Assembly: GCA_902768785.1 (NCBI GenBank)
Contig: CACXMM010000020.1
Coordinates: 1-64,000, forward strand
Reading direction: 5' to 3'
DNA length: 64,000 bases
DNA from: an uncultured Prevotellaceae bacterium
GTDB taxonomy: Bacteria > Bacteroidota > Bacteroidia > Bacteroidales > Bacteroidaceae
Every line of letters starts with the position of its first letter. The first letter of the stretch is position 1. Below are positions 1-8,692 of this stretch, in pieces. Below the pieces are notes generated by a model that ran no database searches, was not told the DNA's origin, and was given only the letters and a program-made list of their open reading frames with translations. The position numbers and the translations under genes were made by a program.

Positions 1-1775
1 TTCTCGTTGAACGTGTTCGAAGCAAGGTTCAGCACACGGTAGTTACCATGGTCGCTTGTATCCTGCAGGATAAACTCATCCGTATTCGTCTTAGGCTGCG
101 GAGCCTCACGCTCACTCTTGTTCACGAACATATCGTTGTTCAGGTAGCGCTTGTTCACTGTCCACATATCAACAAGACAGAGCACCAGGATAATCCCCAC
201 AGCATATTCCTTTTTCAGCTTACCGAAGGCAACAGCGAGCAGAATACCCGTACCTACCAGAATGATGTAGAACGAGCGCAGACTGTCGGCGGTAAACATG
301 GCCTGCCTCATTTCCGTCAGGTTCGCCACCAGCGGAGCCAGATACTCCGGTGGCAAGCCGTTCTTCAGCGCATTCATCTCAGCAGATGAGATATAGTTCG
401 AAAAGAACATAGAGGGCATCAGCGAGAACAACATGGCGATACCTCCCGTCAGTAAGAAGGATATAAGTACATACTTCATCCTTGGCTTCATCAGCTCAGG
501 CTCATCCAGCAGTTTCTTCAGTGCCAGCATCGCCAGCAGTGGAATGGTGAACTCAGCAATCACCAATATGGAAGCCACCGTTCGGAACTTTGCATACATC
601 GGAACATAGTCGATAAAGAAATCCGTCAGTCCCATGAAGTTCTTTCCCCACGATAGTAAGATGGAAAGGATGGTAGCAGCCAGCAAAGCCCACTTCATCG
701 GTCCCTTCACGATGAACAAGCCCAAGACGAAGAGCATCAAGACGAAAGCGCCCACATACACCGGTCCGCTGGTTCCGGGCTGTTCTCCCCAGTATTGTCC
801 TAACTGCTGATAGATCTCGATAAAGTTATTATCAGCATGCTCCATGGCAGTGCTGCTCTGCGTCAACGGAATCGAGGCACCACCTTTCGTGTTGGGCACC
901 AGCAGAGTCCATGTCTCATCGATGCCATAGCTCCACTGCGTGATGTAGTCACGTTCCAGTCCGCTACTGGTCTGGTTGGCCGTATTCTCTTTCACCAGTT
1001 CGCTCTTTCCACGCATCGACTCCTGTGAATACTGCCACGTATGATAGAGATTTGAGAGGTTCAGGCAGACACCGATGGAAGCACCTGCCGCACATACGGC
1101 TGTTGCCTTCAGGAAATGGGCCATTTGCTTCTTGCGAAGAGCATCAACAAACCAGGCTATCACCATGAACAGGATCACGAACAGATAATAATAGGTCATC
1201 TGCACATGGTTGGCCTTAACCTCAAAAGCCGTGAAGATGGCCGTGAGGATCAGTCCCCACAGGTATTTCCCCCGGTAAGCCAGCACCAGACCAGCGATCA
1301 TCGGCGGGAGATAGGCTAAGGCCCACACCTTCCAGATATGTCCTGCAGCGATAATGATAAAGAAATAGCTGGAGAAAGCCCACACGACAGCACCCAGCGC
1401 AGCCATCCACTGCCGGAAGTCAAAGGCACGCAAGAGGATATAGAATCCTAACAAATAGACGAACACATACCAGACATTCTCGGGCAGCCACAGATGATAA
1501 GCATCCATCACCTTGCCCAGCGCCGTCGTACTGTTATACGACGGGGATGTCTGGTAGGTTGGCATACCTCCAAACAAACCATTGGTCCATCGGGTGCGCT
1601 CACCTGTTCGCTCATAGTACTCCTTAGCCTCCTGACCGGCACCCACACCAGCCGATGAGTCGTGGCGATAGAGAATCTTCCCTTCGATGTCGGCAGGGAA
1701 GAAATAGGCAAACGATATAACTGCAAAAAGAATCACTACCAGGATGTCTGGCAGATAGGGCTTCAAGGTTTTCAT
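1..1775 (-). CDS. YfhO-family polytopic membrane protein, 3' part missing
   Basis: The gene starts at the ATG at 1775-1773 and runs leftwards off the window, so only about 591 N-terminal codons are present. The reading frame is open throughout. It begins MKTLKPYLPDILVVILFAV, giving an N-terminal membrane segment, followed by an extracytoplasmic loop with the motif GLFGGMPTYQ and then many hydrophobic segments separated by short basic loops. This layout and the loop motif are typical of the YfhO-like/GT-C-fold membrane proteins of Bacteroidetes, often over 800 residues, whose activity (possibly glycosyl transfer onto envelope polymers) is not settled. A TAnnTTTG element lies 27 bp upstream of the start and is divergent from the nucleosidase promoter. 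Family call is good; function is inference. Confidence 0.75.
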   Translation of the reverse strand, partial: MKTLKPYLPDILVVILFAVISFAYFFPADIEGKILYRHDSSAGVGAGQEAKEYYERTGERTRWTNGLFGGMPTYQTSPSYNSTTALGKVMDAYHLWLPENVWYVFVYLLGFYILLRAFDFRQWMAALGAVVWAFSSYFFIIIAAGHIWKVWALAYLPPMIAGLVLAYRGKYLWGLILTAIFTAFEVKANHVQMTYYYLFVILFMVIAWFVDALRKKQMAHFLKATAVCAAGASIGVCLNLSNLYHTWQYSQESMRGKSELVKENTANQTSSGLERDYITQWSYGIDETWTLLVPNTKGGASIPLTQSSTAMEHADNNFIEIYQQLGQYWGEQPGTSGPVYVGAFVLMLFVLGLFIVKGPMKWALLAATILSILLSWGKNFMGLTDFFIDYVPMYAKFRTVASILVIAEFTIPLLAMLALKKLLDEPELMKPRMKYVLISFLLTGGIAMLFSLMPSMFFSNYISSAEMNALKNGLPPEYLAPLVANLTEMRQAMFTADSLRSFYIILVGTGILLAVAFGKLKKEYAVGIILVLCLVDMWTVNKRYLNNDMFVNKSEREAPQPKTNTDEFILQDTSDHGNYRVLNLASNTFNE

Positions 1776-1801
1776 AAATCAATAAACGTTTATATCGAGT
1801 G

Positions 1802-1809
1802 CAAAGATA
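1802..1809 (-). promoter_or_regulatory. Bacteroidetes -7 element for the YfhO-like gene
   Basis: TATCTTTG on the minus strand matches the TAnnTTTG -7 consensus and is followed by GCA, as at most promoters in this window. It lies 27 bp before the YfhO-like start. Confidence 0.7.
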
Positions 1810-1817
1810 CAAATAAA

Positions 1818-1849
1818 TTTCAATTTTCAATTGTCAATTATCAATTAAT
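1818..1849 (+). repeat. Degenerate TCAATTN heptamer tandem repeat
   Basis: About four units of TCAATTN (last base T, G, A, A) lie between two divergent promoters. A related TTCAATT/CCATTTT array precedes rpsO at 6391-6418. Confidence 0.75.
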
Positions 1850-1854
1850 TTTCT

Positions 1855-1862
1855 TACCTTTG
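1855..1862 (+). promoter_or_regulatory. Bacteroidetes -7 element for the nucleosidase gene
   Basis: TACCTTTG lies only 9 bp before the ATG at 1872, implying a nearly leaderless mRNA. A TTG at 1831-1833 sits at about the spacing expected for the -33 element. This position decides the start: an open frame continues upstream but would lie outside the transcript. Confidence 0.75.
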
Positions 1863-1871
1863 CAAGCAATT

Positions 1872-2573
1872 ATGAGAATAGGTATTATTGTTGCAATGGA
1901 GAAGGAGTTCGTTCAGTTGAAGACACTCCTTGAGGATCAGCGTGCCGAGAAGCACAACAGCCGACACTATATCCTGGGAATGATTAACGAGAACGAACTG
2001 GTGATGATGCAGAGCGGCATCGGGAAAGTGAATGCCGCCGTAGGTGCCGTGGAGATGCTGAACTGCTATCATCCCGACTTGGTGATCAGTACGGGTGTAG
2101 CCGGTGGCGCCGATGTCAACATGGATGTGATGGACGTAGTGGTTAGCACAGAATGCACCTATCATGATGTCTATTGCGGCAGTGAAGTGGAATACGGACA
2201 GCTCATCGGTACCCCCGCCCGCTTTAAATCGCCAGTGGAACTGGTAGAGAAGGCGCAGAAGCTGTCAGACAGTTCTTCCCCTACCACACAGACACAGATC
2301 CACCCCGGACTGATTGTCACAGGCGACTGGTTTGTGGATACCAAGGAGAAGATGTCCTCGATCCTTGAGCACTTCCCTGAAGCCAAGGCAGTGGATATGG
2401 AGAGCTGTGCCATTGCCCATACCTGCCATCTATATCACACCCCTTTTATATCGTTCCGCATTATCAGCGATATTCCCTTAAAGGACAATAAGGCCAGCAT
2501 GTATTTCGACTTCTGGGCCCGTATGGCGGAAGGCTCTTTTAATGTCACACGCCACTTCCTCGAAAGTCTTTGA
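1872..2573 (+). CDS. mtnN: 5'-methylthioadenosine/S-adenosylhomocysteine nucleosidase
   Basis: This 233-residue cytoplasmic enzyme cleaves adenine from 5'-methylthioadenosine and S-adenosylhomocysteine, giving methylthioribose and S-ribosylhomocysteine. The length is that of the family (about 230). The start motif IGIIVAMEKE puts the catalytic-site Glu at residue 12. VDMES (E177) and RIISD (D200) are the purine-binding Glu and the catalytic Asp. The ATG at 1872 is preferred because the -7 element lies 9 bp upstream and the family start (MRIGII) is exactly there. The gene is convergent with luxS, with 5 bp between the stop codons. Its product is the LuxS substrate, so the pair covers the activated-methyl cycle from SAH to homocysteine. 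Confidence 0.96.
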   Translation: MRIGIIVAMEKEFVQLKTLLEDQRAEKHNSRHYILGMINENELVMMQSGIGKVNAAVGAVEMLNCYHPDLVISTGVAGGADVNMDVMDVVVSTECTYHDVYCGSEVEYGQLIGTPARFKSPVELVEKAQKLSDSSSPTTQTQIHPGLIVTGDWFVDTKEKMSSILEHFPEAKAVDMESCAIAHTCHLYHTPFISFRIISDIPLKDNKASMYFDFWARMAEGSFNVTRHFLESL

Positions 2574-2578
2574 AAGGA

Positions 2579-3073
2579 CTATGCATCAGCAAACACCTTA
2601 CCGTCGTCGAGGGTGATCTGCAGCTTGGTGTACTCACTGTGGAAGTCATGTTGCAGACGGTCGAGATAACGGGCACTCTCCCACTTGCACATAGGCAGGT
2701 CGTGAAGCAGGCAGTTGCCACAGGTCTCGGGAGTTGTGGCAGGCACTTCTGTCTGGGTGAGAATCCATTTCAAACACTCGATGGTTAGCCGGCGCATGTC
2801 CTCGGCAGTGTATGTTCCCGTCATGATGATATACATGCCGGTGAGACAGCCCATTGGCCCCACATAGACCACATCATCTTTGACCTCGCTGTTGCGGAAC
2901 CATGTGGCCATCAAGTGCTCCAAGCTGTGCATGGCAGCAGGAGCGACCGCTGGTTCCTTGTTGGGTTCAGTGATACGCAGGTCGAAAGTGGTGAAACCTC
3001 TATCGATGCGTGATACGTAGATGCCTGGTTTCAGACATGTGTGGTTGATCGTAAAACTCTGTATGACTTCCAT
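2579..3073 (-). CDS. luxS: S-ribosylhomocysteine lyase (AI-2 synthesis)
   Basis: LuxS converts S-ribosylhomocysteine to homocysteine and DPD, the precursor of autoinducer-2. The protein has 164 residues, the usual size. The metal site is visible: HSLEH supplies H49 and H53, and TCGN supplies C118. C76 in GPMGC is the catalytic cysteine. E52 lies within the HSLEH motif. It is the last gene of bipA-MATE-luxS, with 24 bp between the MATE stop and the luxS ATG, and is convergent with the nucleosidase that makes its substrate. No separate promoter is evident, so it is probably read from the bipA promoter. Confidence 0.97.
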   Translation of the reverse strand: MEVIQSFTINHTCLKPGIYVSRIDRGFTTFDLRITEPNKEPAVAPAAMHSLEHLMATWFRNSEVKDDVVYVGPMGCLTGMYIIMTGTYTAEDMRRLTIECLKWILTQTEVPATTPETCGNCLLHDLPMCKWESARYLDRLQHDFHSEYTKLQITLDDGKVFADA

Positions 3074-3097
3074 ATTCTATTTTTATAAATCACAATA

Positions 3098-4432
3098 TCA
3101 TTTCGTTTCTTTTCTTACTCCCAAAATCGAACGGAAATAGATACCCGTCTGCACCGCTCCTCGACAAAGAAGATAGGCATTCATGGCTAACCATAAGCCG
3201 TGGTTGCCCCATGGACTGCGCAGGACATAATACAAGATGAAGAATACCACTGCAGCCACAAATGAGGAAATCAGCATGGCCCTGCTGGCAGTGATACCTA
3301 CAAAGATACCATCCCAGATAAAGGCACCGATACTGCAAAGAGGTATCAAATAGGCCCACCATACATATTGATGAGACAGTCCGATTACCGATGACTCATC
3401 GGTGAGCAACCCCAGGAAAGCATCTCCCCCCAACACATACACCCCTGTGAACAGGATGGCGCAGAGACCACCCCACACAAAACAGCGACGCACCGTATCA
3501 CGGAATGCTGACAAGTTTCCTGCTCCCCAGTATTTGCCGCTCATGGCCTCTGCAGCATTGGCAAAGCCATCCAACACATAGCTTACCAGCAGATACAGCT
3601 GCATCAGCAGGGTGTTCACCGACAGAATCACTTCCCCCTGCCACGATCCCGCAGAGGTGAAGAACAGCATCACGCTCACCAGGCAAAGTGTACGAAGGAA
3701 AATATCACGGTTAATCTGGAAGAATCGTTTGATTTCATTGCTTCGTAATATCGGTATAACATTATAACGATATAATGAAAGAACGCCACTTAACTGTTTC
3801 CCATAGAAACGATGGCAAAGGAAACTAGCCATCAGGAATCCCACCCACTGGGCGATAAGCGTTCCTAAGGCAACCCCCTCCACCTTCATGCCCATGCCGA
3901 AGACCAGCAGAAGGGAGGCAGCGATGTTTACGATGTTCTGTGTGATGGCCACCACCATCGGAATCCTTGAGTTCTGCATCCCGATGAACCAGCCGTTCAA
4001 GGTATAGAGTCCCAACATGGCAGGGGCACCCCAGATACAGATTTGATAATAAGTGATTACCAGCTGCCGCACTTCCTCCGTAGGATCCATCAGCCACAAT
4101 GCCGCTTCCCTGATCGGCCATTGGAACAAGATCAGCAACAGGCCGAATGACAAGGCAAGTACTAAGCCGCGCACCAACCAGCGGGTTACCTCCGCGAGAT
4201 CTCGCCGACCCAATGCCTGCGAGGTGAGTCCACTACTGCCCATTCGTAGGAAGCCGAACAACCAGTAGGTGGTGTTGAACACCATACTGCCGATGCTGAT
4301 CGCTGCGATATACGCCGCAGCTCCTAAATGACCGGTAATGGCCACATCCACCAACCCCAGCAGTGGAACGGTGATGTTACTCACTATGCTGGGCACGGCG
4401 ATGCGTAAAATCTCACTGTCGCGATCTCTCAT
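3098..4432 (-). CDS. MATE-family multidrug/metabolite efflux transporter
   Basis: A 444-residue inner-membrane antiporter with about 12 hydrophobic segments. It opens with the family pattern EILRIAVPSIVSNITVPLLG, followed by DVAITGHLG, and has GLTSQALGRRD after the second helix, as in DinF-type MATE proteins. The family couples export of cationic drugs or metabolites to Na+ or H+ entry; the substrate here cannot be read from sequence. The start is 6 bp after the bipA stop and the gene is followed 24 bp later by luxS, so all three are probably co-transcribed. The placement before luxS is suggestive, but a link to AI-2 metabolism is speculation. Confidence 0.9.
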   Translation of the reverse strand: MRDRDSEILRIAVPSIVSNITVPLLGLVDVAITGHLGAAAYIAAISIGSMVFNTTYWLFGFLRMGSSGLTSQALGRRDLAEVTRWLVRGLVLALSFGLLLILFQWPIREAALWLMDPTEEVRQLVITYYQICIWGAPAMLGLYTLNGWFIGMQNSRIPMVVAITQNIVNIAASLLLVFGMGMKVEGVALGTLIAQWVGFLMASFLCHRFYGKQLSGVLSLYRYNVIPILRSNEIKRFFQINRDIFLRTLCLVSVMLFFTSAGSWQGEVILSVNTLLMQLYLLVSYVLDGFANAAEAMSGKYWGAGNLSAFRDTVRRCFVWGGLCAILFTGVYVLGGDAFLGLLTDESSVIGLSHQYVWWAYLIPLCSIGAFIWDGIFVGITASRAMLISSFVAAVVFFILYYVLRSPWGNHGLWLAMNAYLLCRGAVQTGIYFRSILGVRKETK

Positions 4433-4438
4433 CTCCCA

Positions 4439-6241
4439 TCAGTCCTTGGCAGCACGTTTGCGCTCCAGGTGGTCGAGGATGATCTTGCGCATGCGCATCG
4501 ACTTCGGTGTCACCTCCACGTATTCATCCTCCTTGATATACTCAAGACATTCCTCGAGCGACATGACGGTCTTGGGGATGATACGTGCTTTCTCATCGGT
4601 TCCTGAAGCGCGCACATTGGTAAGCTGCTTGGCCTTGCATACATTGATCACCAGGTCATTGTCGTGCACATGTTCACCCACGACCTGTCCGCCATACACT
4701 TCCTCACCGGGATCAATGAAAAACTTTCCACGATCCTGGAGCTTATCGATAGCATAGGCAAAGGACGAGCCCGTTTCCTGGGATATCATTGAACCGTTCA
4801 CACGACGGGTAATCTCTCCCTTATATGGCTGATATTCCTTGAAGCGGTGCGCCATGATGGCTTCACCCTGTGATGCCGTAAGCACATTGGTACGCAGACC
4901 GATGATGCCACGCGAGGGGATGTCGAACTCAATGTTCACACGATCGCCCTGGGTTTCCATACTGGTCATCTCCCCCTTACGGCGCGTCACCATGTCGATC
5001 ATCTTACTCGAGAACTCCTCCGGCACATTAATCGTCAGTTCCTCAACAGGTTCACAGCGCACGCCGTCGATCTCCTTATAGATCACCTGCGGCTGTCCCA
5101 CCTGCAGTTCATAACCTTCGCGGCGCATCGTCTCAATGAGCACAGAGAGATGAAGCACGCCACGACCGCTTACCAGCCACTTATCGGTGCTGTCCTCGAA
5201 GGATTCCACCCGCAAAGCAAGGTTCTTCTCCAGCTCACGGTTCAGTCGGTCTTGGATATGACGACTGGTGCAGAACTTCCCCTCCTTACCGAAGAACGGT
5301 GAGTCGTTGATGGTGAAGAGCATCGACATCGTCGGCTCATCGATGGCAATGGGCGGCAGCGCCTCGGGATTCTCAAAATCAGTGATGGTATCACCAATCT
5401 CGAACTTCTCCAAACCGATCACGGCACAGATGTCACCACTATCCACATGGTCGGTCTTCACATGCGTCATTCCCTCAAAGGTATGCAGTTCCTTGATCTT
5501 TGTCTTCTCAATGGTTCCATCACGGTGGGCAATAGAGATGTTAATGCCACCGCGCAATGTTCCGCGATGCACACGCCCTACGGCGATACGACCGGTATAG
5601 CTACTATAGTCGAGAGAGGTGATGAGCATCTGCGGATCACCCTCCAACTGCTGGGGGGCAGGAATCACCTCGATGATCTTATCAAGCAAGTATGTAATGT
5701 CGTTGGTTGGATTGTTATAGTCTTCTCCCATCCAGCCATTCTTTGCCGATCCATAAACCACAGGGAAATCAAGCTGGTCCTCCGTAGCATTCAGGGCAAA
5801 CATCAGATCGAACACCATCTCATACACCTCTTCCGGTCGGCAGTTCGGTTTATCCACTTTGTTCACCACCACGATGGGTTTCAGTCCGATCTGCAGAGCT
5901 TTCTGCAACACAAAACGCGTCTGGGGCATCGGGCCTTCGAAGGCATCCACCAGCAGCAGACAGCCATCGGCCATATTCAGCACACGCTCCACCTCACCAC
6001 CGAAGTCACTGTGTCCCGGGGTGTCGATGATATTGATTTTGGTTCCCTTCCAGTTGATGGACACATTTTTGGAAAGGATGGTGATGCCGCGCTCGCGTTC
6101 CAGATCATTACTATCCAAAACCTGACTACTGAGATTCTGTCCTTCACGGAACAGGTTCCCTGCCAGCATCATCTTATCCACCAATGTGGTCTTACCATGG
6201 TCAACGTGGGCAATAATTGCTATGTTTCTGATATCCTGCAT
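4439..6241 (-). CDS. typA: Translational GTPase TypA/BipA
   Basis: A 600-residue ribosome-associated GTPase of the EF-G/LepA superfamily, linked in other bacteria to late large-subunit assembly and stress adaptation. Visible elements: P-loop AHVDHGKTT (residues 11-19), RGITI, DTPGH and NKVD for GTP binding, an EF-G-like C-terminal half and the BipA-specific tail with PRGIIGLRT. The ATG at 6241 is chosen. A TTG 27 bp further upstream is also in frame but lies inside the TACCTTTG promoter element (6266-6273), so it cannot be translated from that transcript. First gene of bipA-MATE-luxS. Confidence 0.97.
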   Translation of the reverse strand: MQDIRNIAIIAHVDHGKTTLVDKMMLAGNLFREGQNLSSQVLDSNDLERERGITILSKNVSINWKGTKINIIDTPGHSDFGGEVERVLNMADGCLLLVDAFEGPMPQTRFVLQKALQIGLKPIVVVNKVDKPNCRPEEVYEMVFDLMFALNATEDQLDFPVVYGSAKNGWMGEDYNNPTNDITYLLDKIIEVIPAPQQLEGDPQMLITSLDYSSYTGRIAVGRVHRGTLRGGINISIAHRDGTIEKTKIKELHTFEGMTHVKTDHVDSGDICAVIGLEKFEIGDTITDFENPEALPPIAIDEPTMSMLFTINDSPFFGKEGKFCTSRHIQDRLNRELEKNLALRVESFEDSTDKWLVSGRGVLHLSVLIETMRREGYELQVGQPQVIYKEIDGVRCEPVEELTINVPEEFSSKMIDMVTRRKGEMTSMETQGDRVNIEFDIPSRGIIGLRTNVLTASQGEAIMAHRFKEYQPYKGEITRRVNGSMISQETGSSFAYAIDKLQDRGKFFIDPGEEVYGGQVVGEHVHDNDLVINVCKAKQLTNVRASGTDEKARIIPKTVMSLEECLEYIKEDEYVEVTPKSMRMRKIILDHLERKRAAKD

Positions 6242-6265
6242 ACCAAATAATTTGAAAAACGCGTG

Positions 6266-6273
6266 CAAAGGTA
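6266..6273 (-). promoter_or_regulatory. -7 element of the bipA-MATE-luxS operon
   Basis: TACCTTTG followed by GCA on the minus strand, 24 bp upstream of the bipA ATG. Confidence 0.75.
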
Positions 6274-6390
6274 ATCATTTTATGTGAGAAATGAGGTATG
6301 ATGACCAGAGAAATCATGAACAGGCACCTTTTATCATGTTAATTATCATTAAAAGTAATCACAATCCTCGTCAATATACCATATTTTTCC

Positions 6391-6418
6391 ATTTTCAATT
6401 TCCCATTTTCAATTATTC
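6391..6418 (+). repeat. Degenerate heptamer repeat upstream of rpsO promoter
   Basis: TTCCATT-TTCAATT-TCCCATT-TTCAATT, four 7-nt units immediately before the rpsO promoter. It resembles the array at 1818-1849, which occupies the same position relative to the nucleosidase promoter. The rest of the 6274-6390 stretch is AT-rich with nothing recognisable. Confidence 0.65.
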
Positions 6419-6422
6419 ATAG

Positions 6423-6430
6423 TACCTTTG
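6423..6430 (+). promoter_or_regulatory. -7 element of rpsO
   Basis: TACCTTTG followed by GCA; the leader to the rpsO ATG is about 105 nt, long for this genome. Confidence 0.75.
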
Positions 6431-6539
6431 CACCCGCATTTCGGAAAATCCGAAGCATTTGACGACGTAGTCTGCATGTGATTAGGCAGGGATCGCGTTG
6501 GAAAAATGTTATTGCAAAAGTATTAATCACAGTAAAATT
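6431..6539 (+). promoter_or_regulatory. Structured rpsO leader, candidate S15 autoregulatory site
   Basis: The leader holds a perfect hairpin TTCGGA-AAA-TCCGAA (6440-6454) and a further CTGC/GCAG pairing before the start codon. S15 represses its own mRNA through leader structures in several phyla, although those structures are not alike in sequence. Whether this one binds S15 is inference. Confidence 0.4.
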
Positions 6540-6812
6540 ATGTATTTAGACAAAGCAAAGAAAGTTGAGATTTTCGAGAAGTATGGCAAGGGTGGCGCTA
6601 AGGACACCGGTTCAGTAGAGAGTCAGGTTGCTCTTTTCTCTTATCGTATTTCCCACCTCACCGAGCATCTGAAGAAGAACCACAAGGATCATGCAACCGC
6701 ACGTTCTCTGACTAAGTTAGTTGGTAAGCGTCGTGCTCTGCTTGACTACATGAAGGATCGTGACATTGAGCGCTACCGCGCCATCGTTAAGTCCCTGGGT
6801 CTTCGTCGATAA
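6540..6812 (+). CDS. rpsO: 30S ribosomal protein S15
   Basis: A 90-residue primary 16S rRNA-binding protein of the small-subunit platform, one residue longer than the usual 89. The core GSVESQVALFSYRI and HLKKNHKDH is the conserved S15 helix-loop-helix that binds the three-way junction of helices 20-22. The ATG at 6540 gives the family start MYLDKAKK; an in-frame ATG 42 bp upstream would add 14 unrelated residues and is rejected. Monocistronic: own promoter with a long leader, and a strong terminator 17 bp after the stop. Confidence 0.97.
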   Translation: MYLDKAKKVEIFEKYGKGGAKDTGSVESQVALFSYRISHLTEHLKKNHKDHATARSLTKLVGKRRALLDYMKDRDIERYRAIVKSLGLRR

Positions 6813-6828
6813 GCATGCACAGTCACAT

Positions 6829-6865
6829 AAAAATCCCCACCCGATTGAGTGGGGATTTTTTTTTT
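6829..6865. terminator. Bidirectional rho-independent terminator between rpsO and folK
   Basis: Stem AAAATCCCCAC / GTGGGGATTTT with an 8-nt loop and a run of T on the plus strand and A before the stem on the same strand, so it serves convergent rpsO (+) and folK (-). Confidence 0.9.
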
Positions 6866-6870
6866 GCAAA

Positions 6871-7335
6871 CTATCCTTGCATCACCTCTTGTAAGGGAAT
6901 CATCACGAAGTCACGTTCCTGCATCCTTGGATGGGGGATCTGCAGATCGGCCTCATCTACCGTGAGATCATCATACAGGAGAATATCAATGTCAATAGGA
7001 CGGTTGTGATACTCAGTACTTTGAACTTTGAACCTGGAACTTTGAACTTTAGTATTGGAACTTTGACGTTGGGTGGCATGTTGTCTCCTCTTTCCCAGAT
7101 CACGCTCGATGCCTTGTGTCTTACGCAACACCTGCCGGGGTGTGAGTATCGTTTCACAGAGTAAGACGGCATTGAGGAATCGGTTCTCAGAGTCGAAGCC
7201 CCAAGGATCGGTCTCTATGACCGAGGAGCATCGAATCACCTTTCCTATCCGTTCACTCACCAAGGCAATGGCCCTTTCGATATTCGCATGGCGGTCGCCC
7301 AGGTTACTGCCCAAGCCCAAATACACCTTATGCAT
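6871..7335 (-). CDS. folK: 2-amino-4-hydroxy-6-hydroxymethyldihydropteridine pyrophosphokinase with a repeat-encoded insertion
   Basis: HPPK transfers pyrophosphate from ATP to 6-hydroxymethyl-7,8-dihydropterin in folate synthesis. The 154-residue protein starts MHKVYLGLGSNLGDR (family start); a frame open 93 bp further upstream encodes unrelated sequence from a repeat element and is not used. The pterin/metal-binding motif RPIDIDIL is intact at residues 112-119. Between residues about 85 and 110 the usual loop is replaced by a segment with a 7-residue period (SSNTKVQ, SSRFKVQ), encoded by the TTTGAAC heptamer repeat at 7015-7075. The lid-loop position may tolerate the insertion. Activity is expected but untested. 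Confidence 0.9.
   Translation of the reverse strand: MHKVYLGLGSNLGDRHANIERAIALVSERIGKVIRCSSVIETDPWGFDSENRFLNAVLLCETILTPRQVLRKTQGIERDLGKRRQHATQRQSSNTKVQSSRFKVQSTEYHNRPIDIDILLYDDLTVDEADLQIPHPRMQERDFVMIPLQEVMQG
7015..7075 (+). repeat. TTTGAAC heptamer repeat inside folK
   Basis: About eight degenerate 7-nt units (ACTTTGA, ACCTGGA, ACTTTAG, TATTGGA and so on) lie wholly within folK. The same family forms long arrays at 10588-10695 and 17690-17816. Confidence 0.8.
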
Positions 7336-7363
7336 CTCTCGCTCAATTAATGAACTTTCGGAT

Positions 7364-7485
7364 GTCTTTGGAGATCGCCTGCGGCGAGAAATCCTACATA
7401 ATCTAAACAAATCAAACAAATTAGCCATATAGGATTTTGTAAGATTTTGATATTATTTGTGAGATTTCTGCCCGCAAGGGCAACA
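7364..7485 (+). repeat. REP-like palindromic element, copy 1
   Basis: Between folK and queA. It begins GTCTTTGGAGATCGCC with a short hairpin TCGCC-TGC-GGCGA, continues through AT-rich direct and inverted pieces (AATCTAAACAAATCAAAC and ATTTTGTAAGATTTTGA) and ends with a hairpin TGCCC-GCAA-GGGCA. The same order of parts recurs at 39420-39566. Confidence 0.75.
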
Positions 7486-7554
7486 AAACAACGAAAGAAT
7501 GTACTAACGAAACTTTAATCAATTGTCAATTTGGTGAGCCATAGAGGCGAGCCA

Positions 7555-8673
7555 TCAATCATCCAGGATCAGCATGGCATCGCCATAGCATCCAAAATGG
7601 TAGCCGTGCTTCACTGCCTTGGCATAGGCATCCATCACCAAGTCGTAACCGCCAAAAGCAGCCGTCTCCATCAACAGGGTTGACAACGGATGGTAGAAAT
7701 TGGCAATCATCGAATCAGCCACCCCAAACTCATAGGGCGGGAAGATGAATTTGTTGGTCCACCCCTCATACTCCTTCAGAAGCTTGTCAGTGCCCACGGC
7801 AGTCTCTGTGGCTTTCACCACACTCGTTCCTACGGCACAGACATGACGACCGTTGCGTTTAGCACTGTTCACGATCTCGCAAGCCTCCTTGCTCACAAAC
7901 ATCTGCTCAGAGTCCATCTTGTGCTTCGTCAGATCCTCCACCTCGATATCGTGGAAATTGCCCAAGGCACAATGTAGGGTGATATAGGCGAAGTCAATGC
8001 CTTTGATCTCCATGCGTTTCAGCATCTCACGAGAGAAATGCAGTCCGCTGGCAGGAGCGGTGACGGCTCCTTCGTTCTTGGCAAAGATACACTGGAAATC
8101 CGTCAGGTCTTCCTCTGTCGCAGCCCGTCGGTCAACGATATAGTGTGGCAGTGGCGCCTCACCCAAAGCATACAGTTCCCGTTTGAACTCATCGTGAGGA
8201 CAGTCGTACAAGAAACGCAGGGTTCGTCCACGACTGGTAGTATTGTCAATCACCTCTGCTACCATCGTCCCGCTGTCGTCAAAGAACAGTTTGTTACCGA
8301 TACGGATCTTACGTGCCGGCTCCACCAGCACATCCCACAGACGCATATCCTCATTCAGCTCACGCAACAGGAACACCTCGATCTTTGCATCAGTCTTTTC
8401 CTTCGTTCCATATAAACGGGCGGGGAACACCTTCGTGTCATTGAACACGAACGTATCGCCTTCATCGAAATAGTCGAGTACGTTGCGGAAATCCATGAAA
8501 ACGGGATTGCCTTCCTCGTCTTTGAGAGGATCACCATTCTCATCTTTCCTGTACATATCGATTGTCTGTGACTTCCGGTGAAGAACCATCAATCGGCACT
8601 CATCTCTGTGATAAGGAGGATTGAGCGCGATCAGTTCCTCTGGCAGTTTAAACTTAAATTGTGATAACTTCAT
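7555..8673 (-). CDS. queA: S-adenosylmethionine:tRNA ribosyltransferase-isomerase
   Basis: QueA transfers and isomerises the ribosyl moiety of SAM onto preQ1 at position 34 of GUN-anticodon tRNAs, making epoxyqueuosine. The 372-residue length is slightly above the E. coli protein (356), due mainly to an acidic insertion [15 protein letters not shown] near residue 50. Family motifs present: [11 protein letters not shown] at the start, [30 protein letters not shown] and [16 protein letters not shown]. It lies downstream of truB in the uppP-truB-queA direction, separated by 68 bp that is mostly tandem repeat. Confidence 0.95.
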   Translation of the reverse strand: MKLSQFKFKLPEELIALNPPYHRDECRLMVLHRKSQTIDMYRKDENGDPLKDEEGNPVFMDFRNVLDYFDEGDTFVFNDTKVFPARLYGTKEKTDAKIEVFLLRELNEDMRLWDVLVEPARKIRIGNKLFFDDSGTMVAEVIDNTTSRGRTLRFLYDCPHDEFKRELYALGEAPLPHYIVDRRAATEEDLTDFQCIFAKNEGAVTAPASGLHFSREMLKRMEIKGIDFAYITLHCALGNFHDIEVEDLTKHKMDSEQMFVSKEACEIVNSAKRNGRHVCAVGTSVVKATETAVGTDKLLKEYEGWTNKFIFPPYEFGVADSMIANFYHPLSTLLMETAAFGGYDLVMDAYAKAVKHGYHFGCYGDAMLILDD

Positions 8674-8692
8674 ATCGTCGATTGCTTAATTA

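Noticed and set aside
1662-1871. N-terminal extension of the nucleosidase
   Set aside because: The extension overlaps the divergent YfhO-like gene and its promoter, and the nucleosidase's own -7 element lies 9 bp before the family start.
5447-6250. A 267-codon plus-strand open frame opposite bipA
   Set aside because: His/Gln-rich antisense frame with no promoter; bipA on the minus strand is certain.
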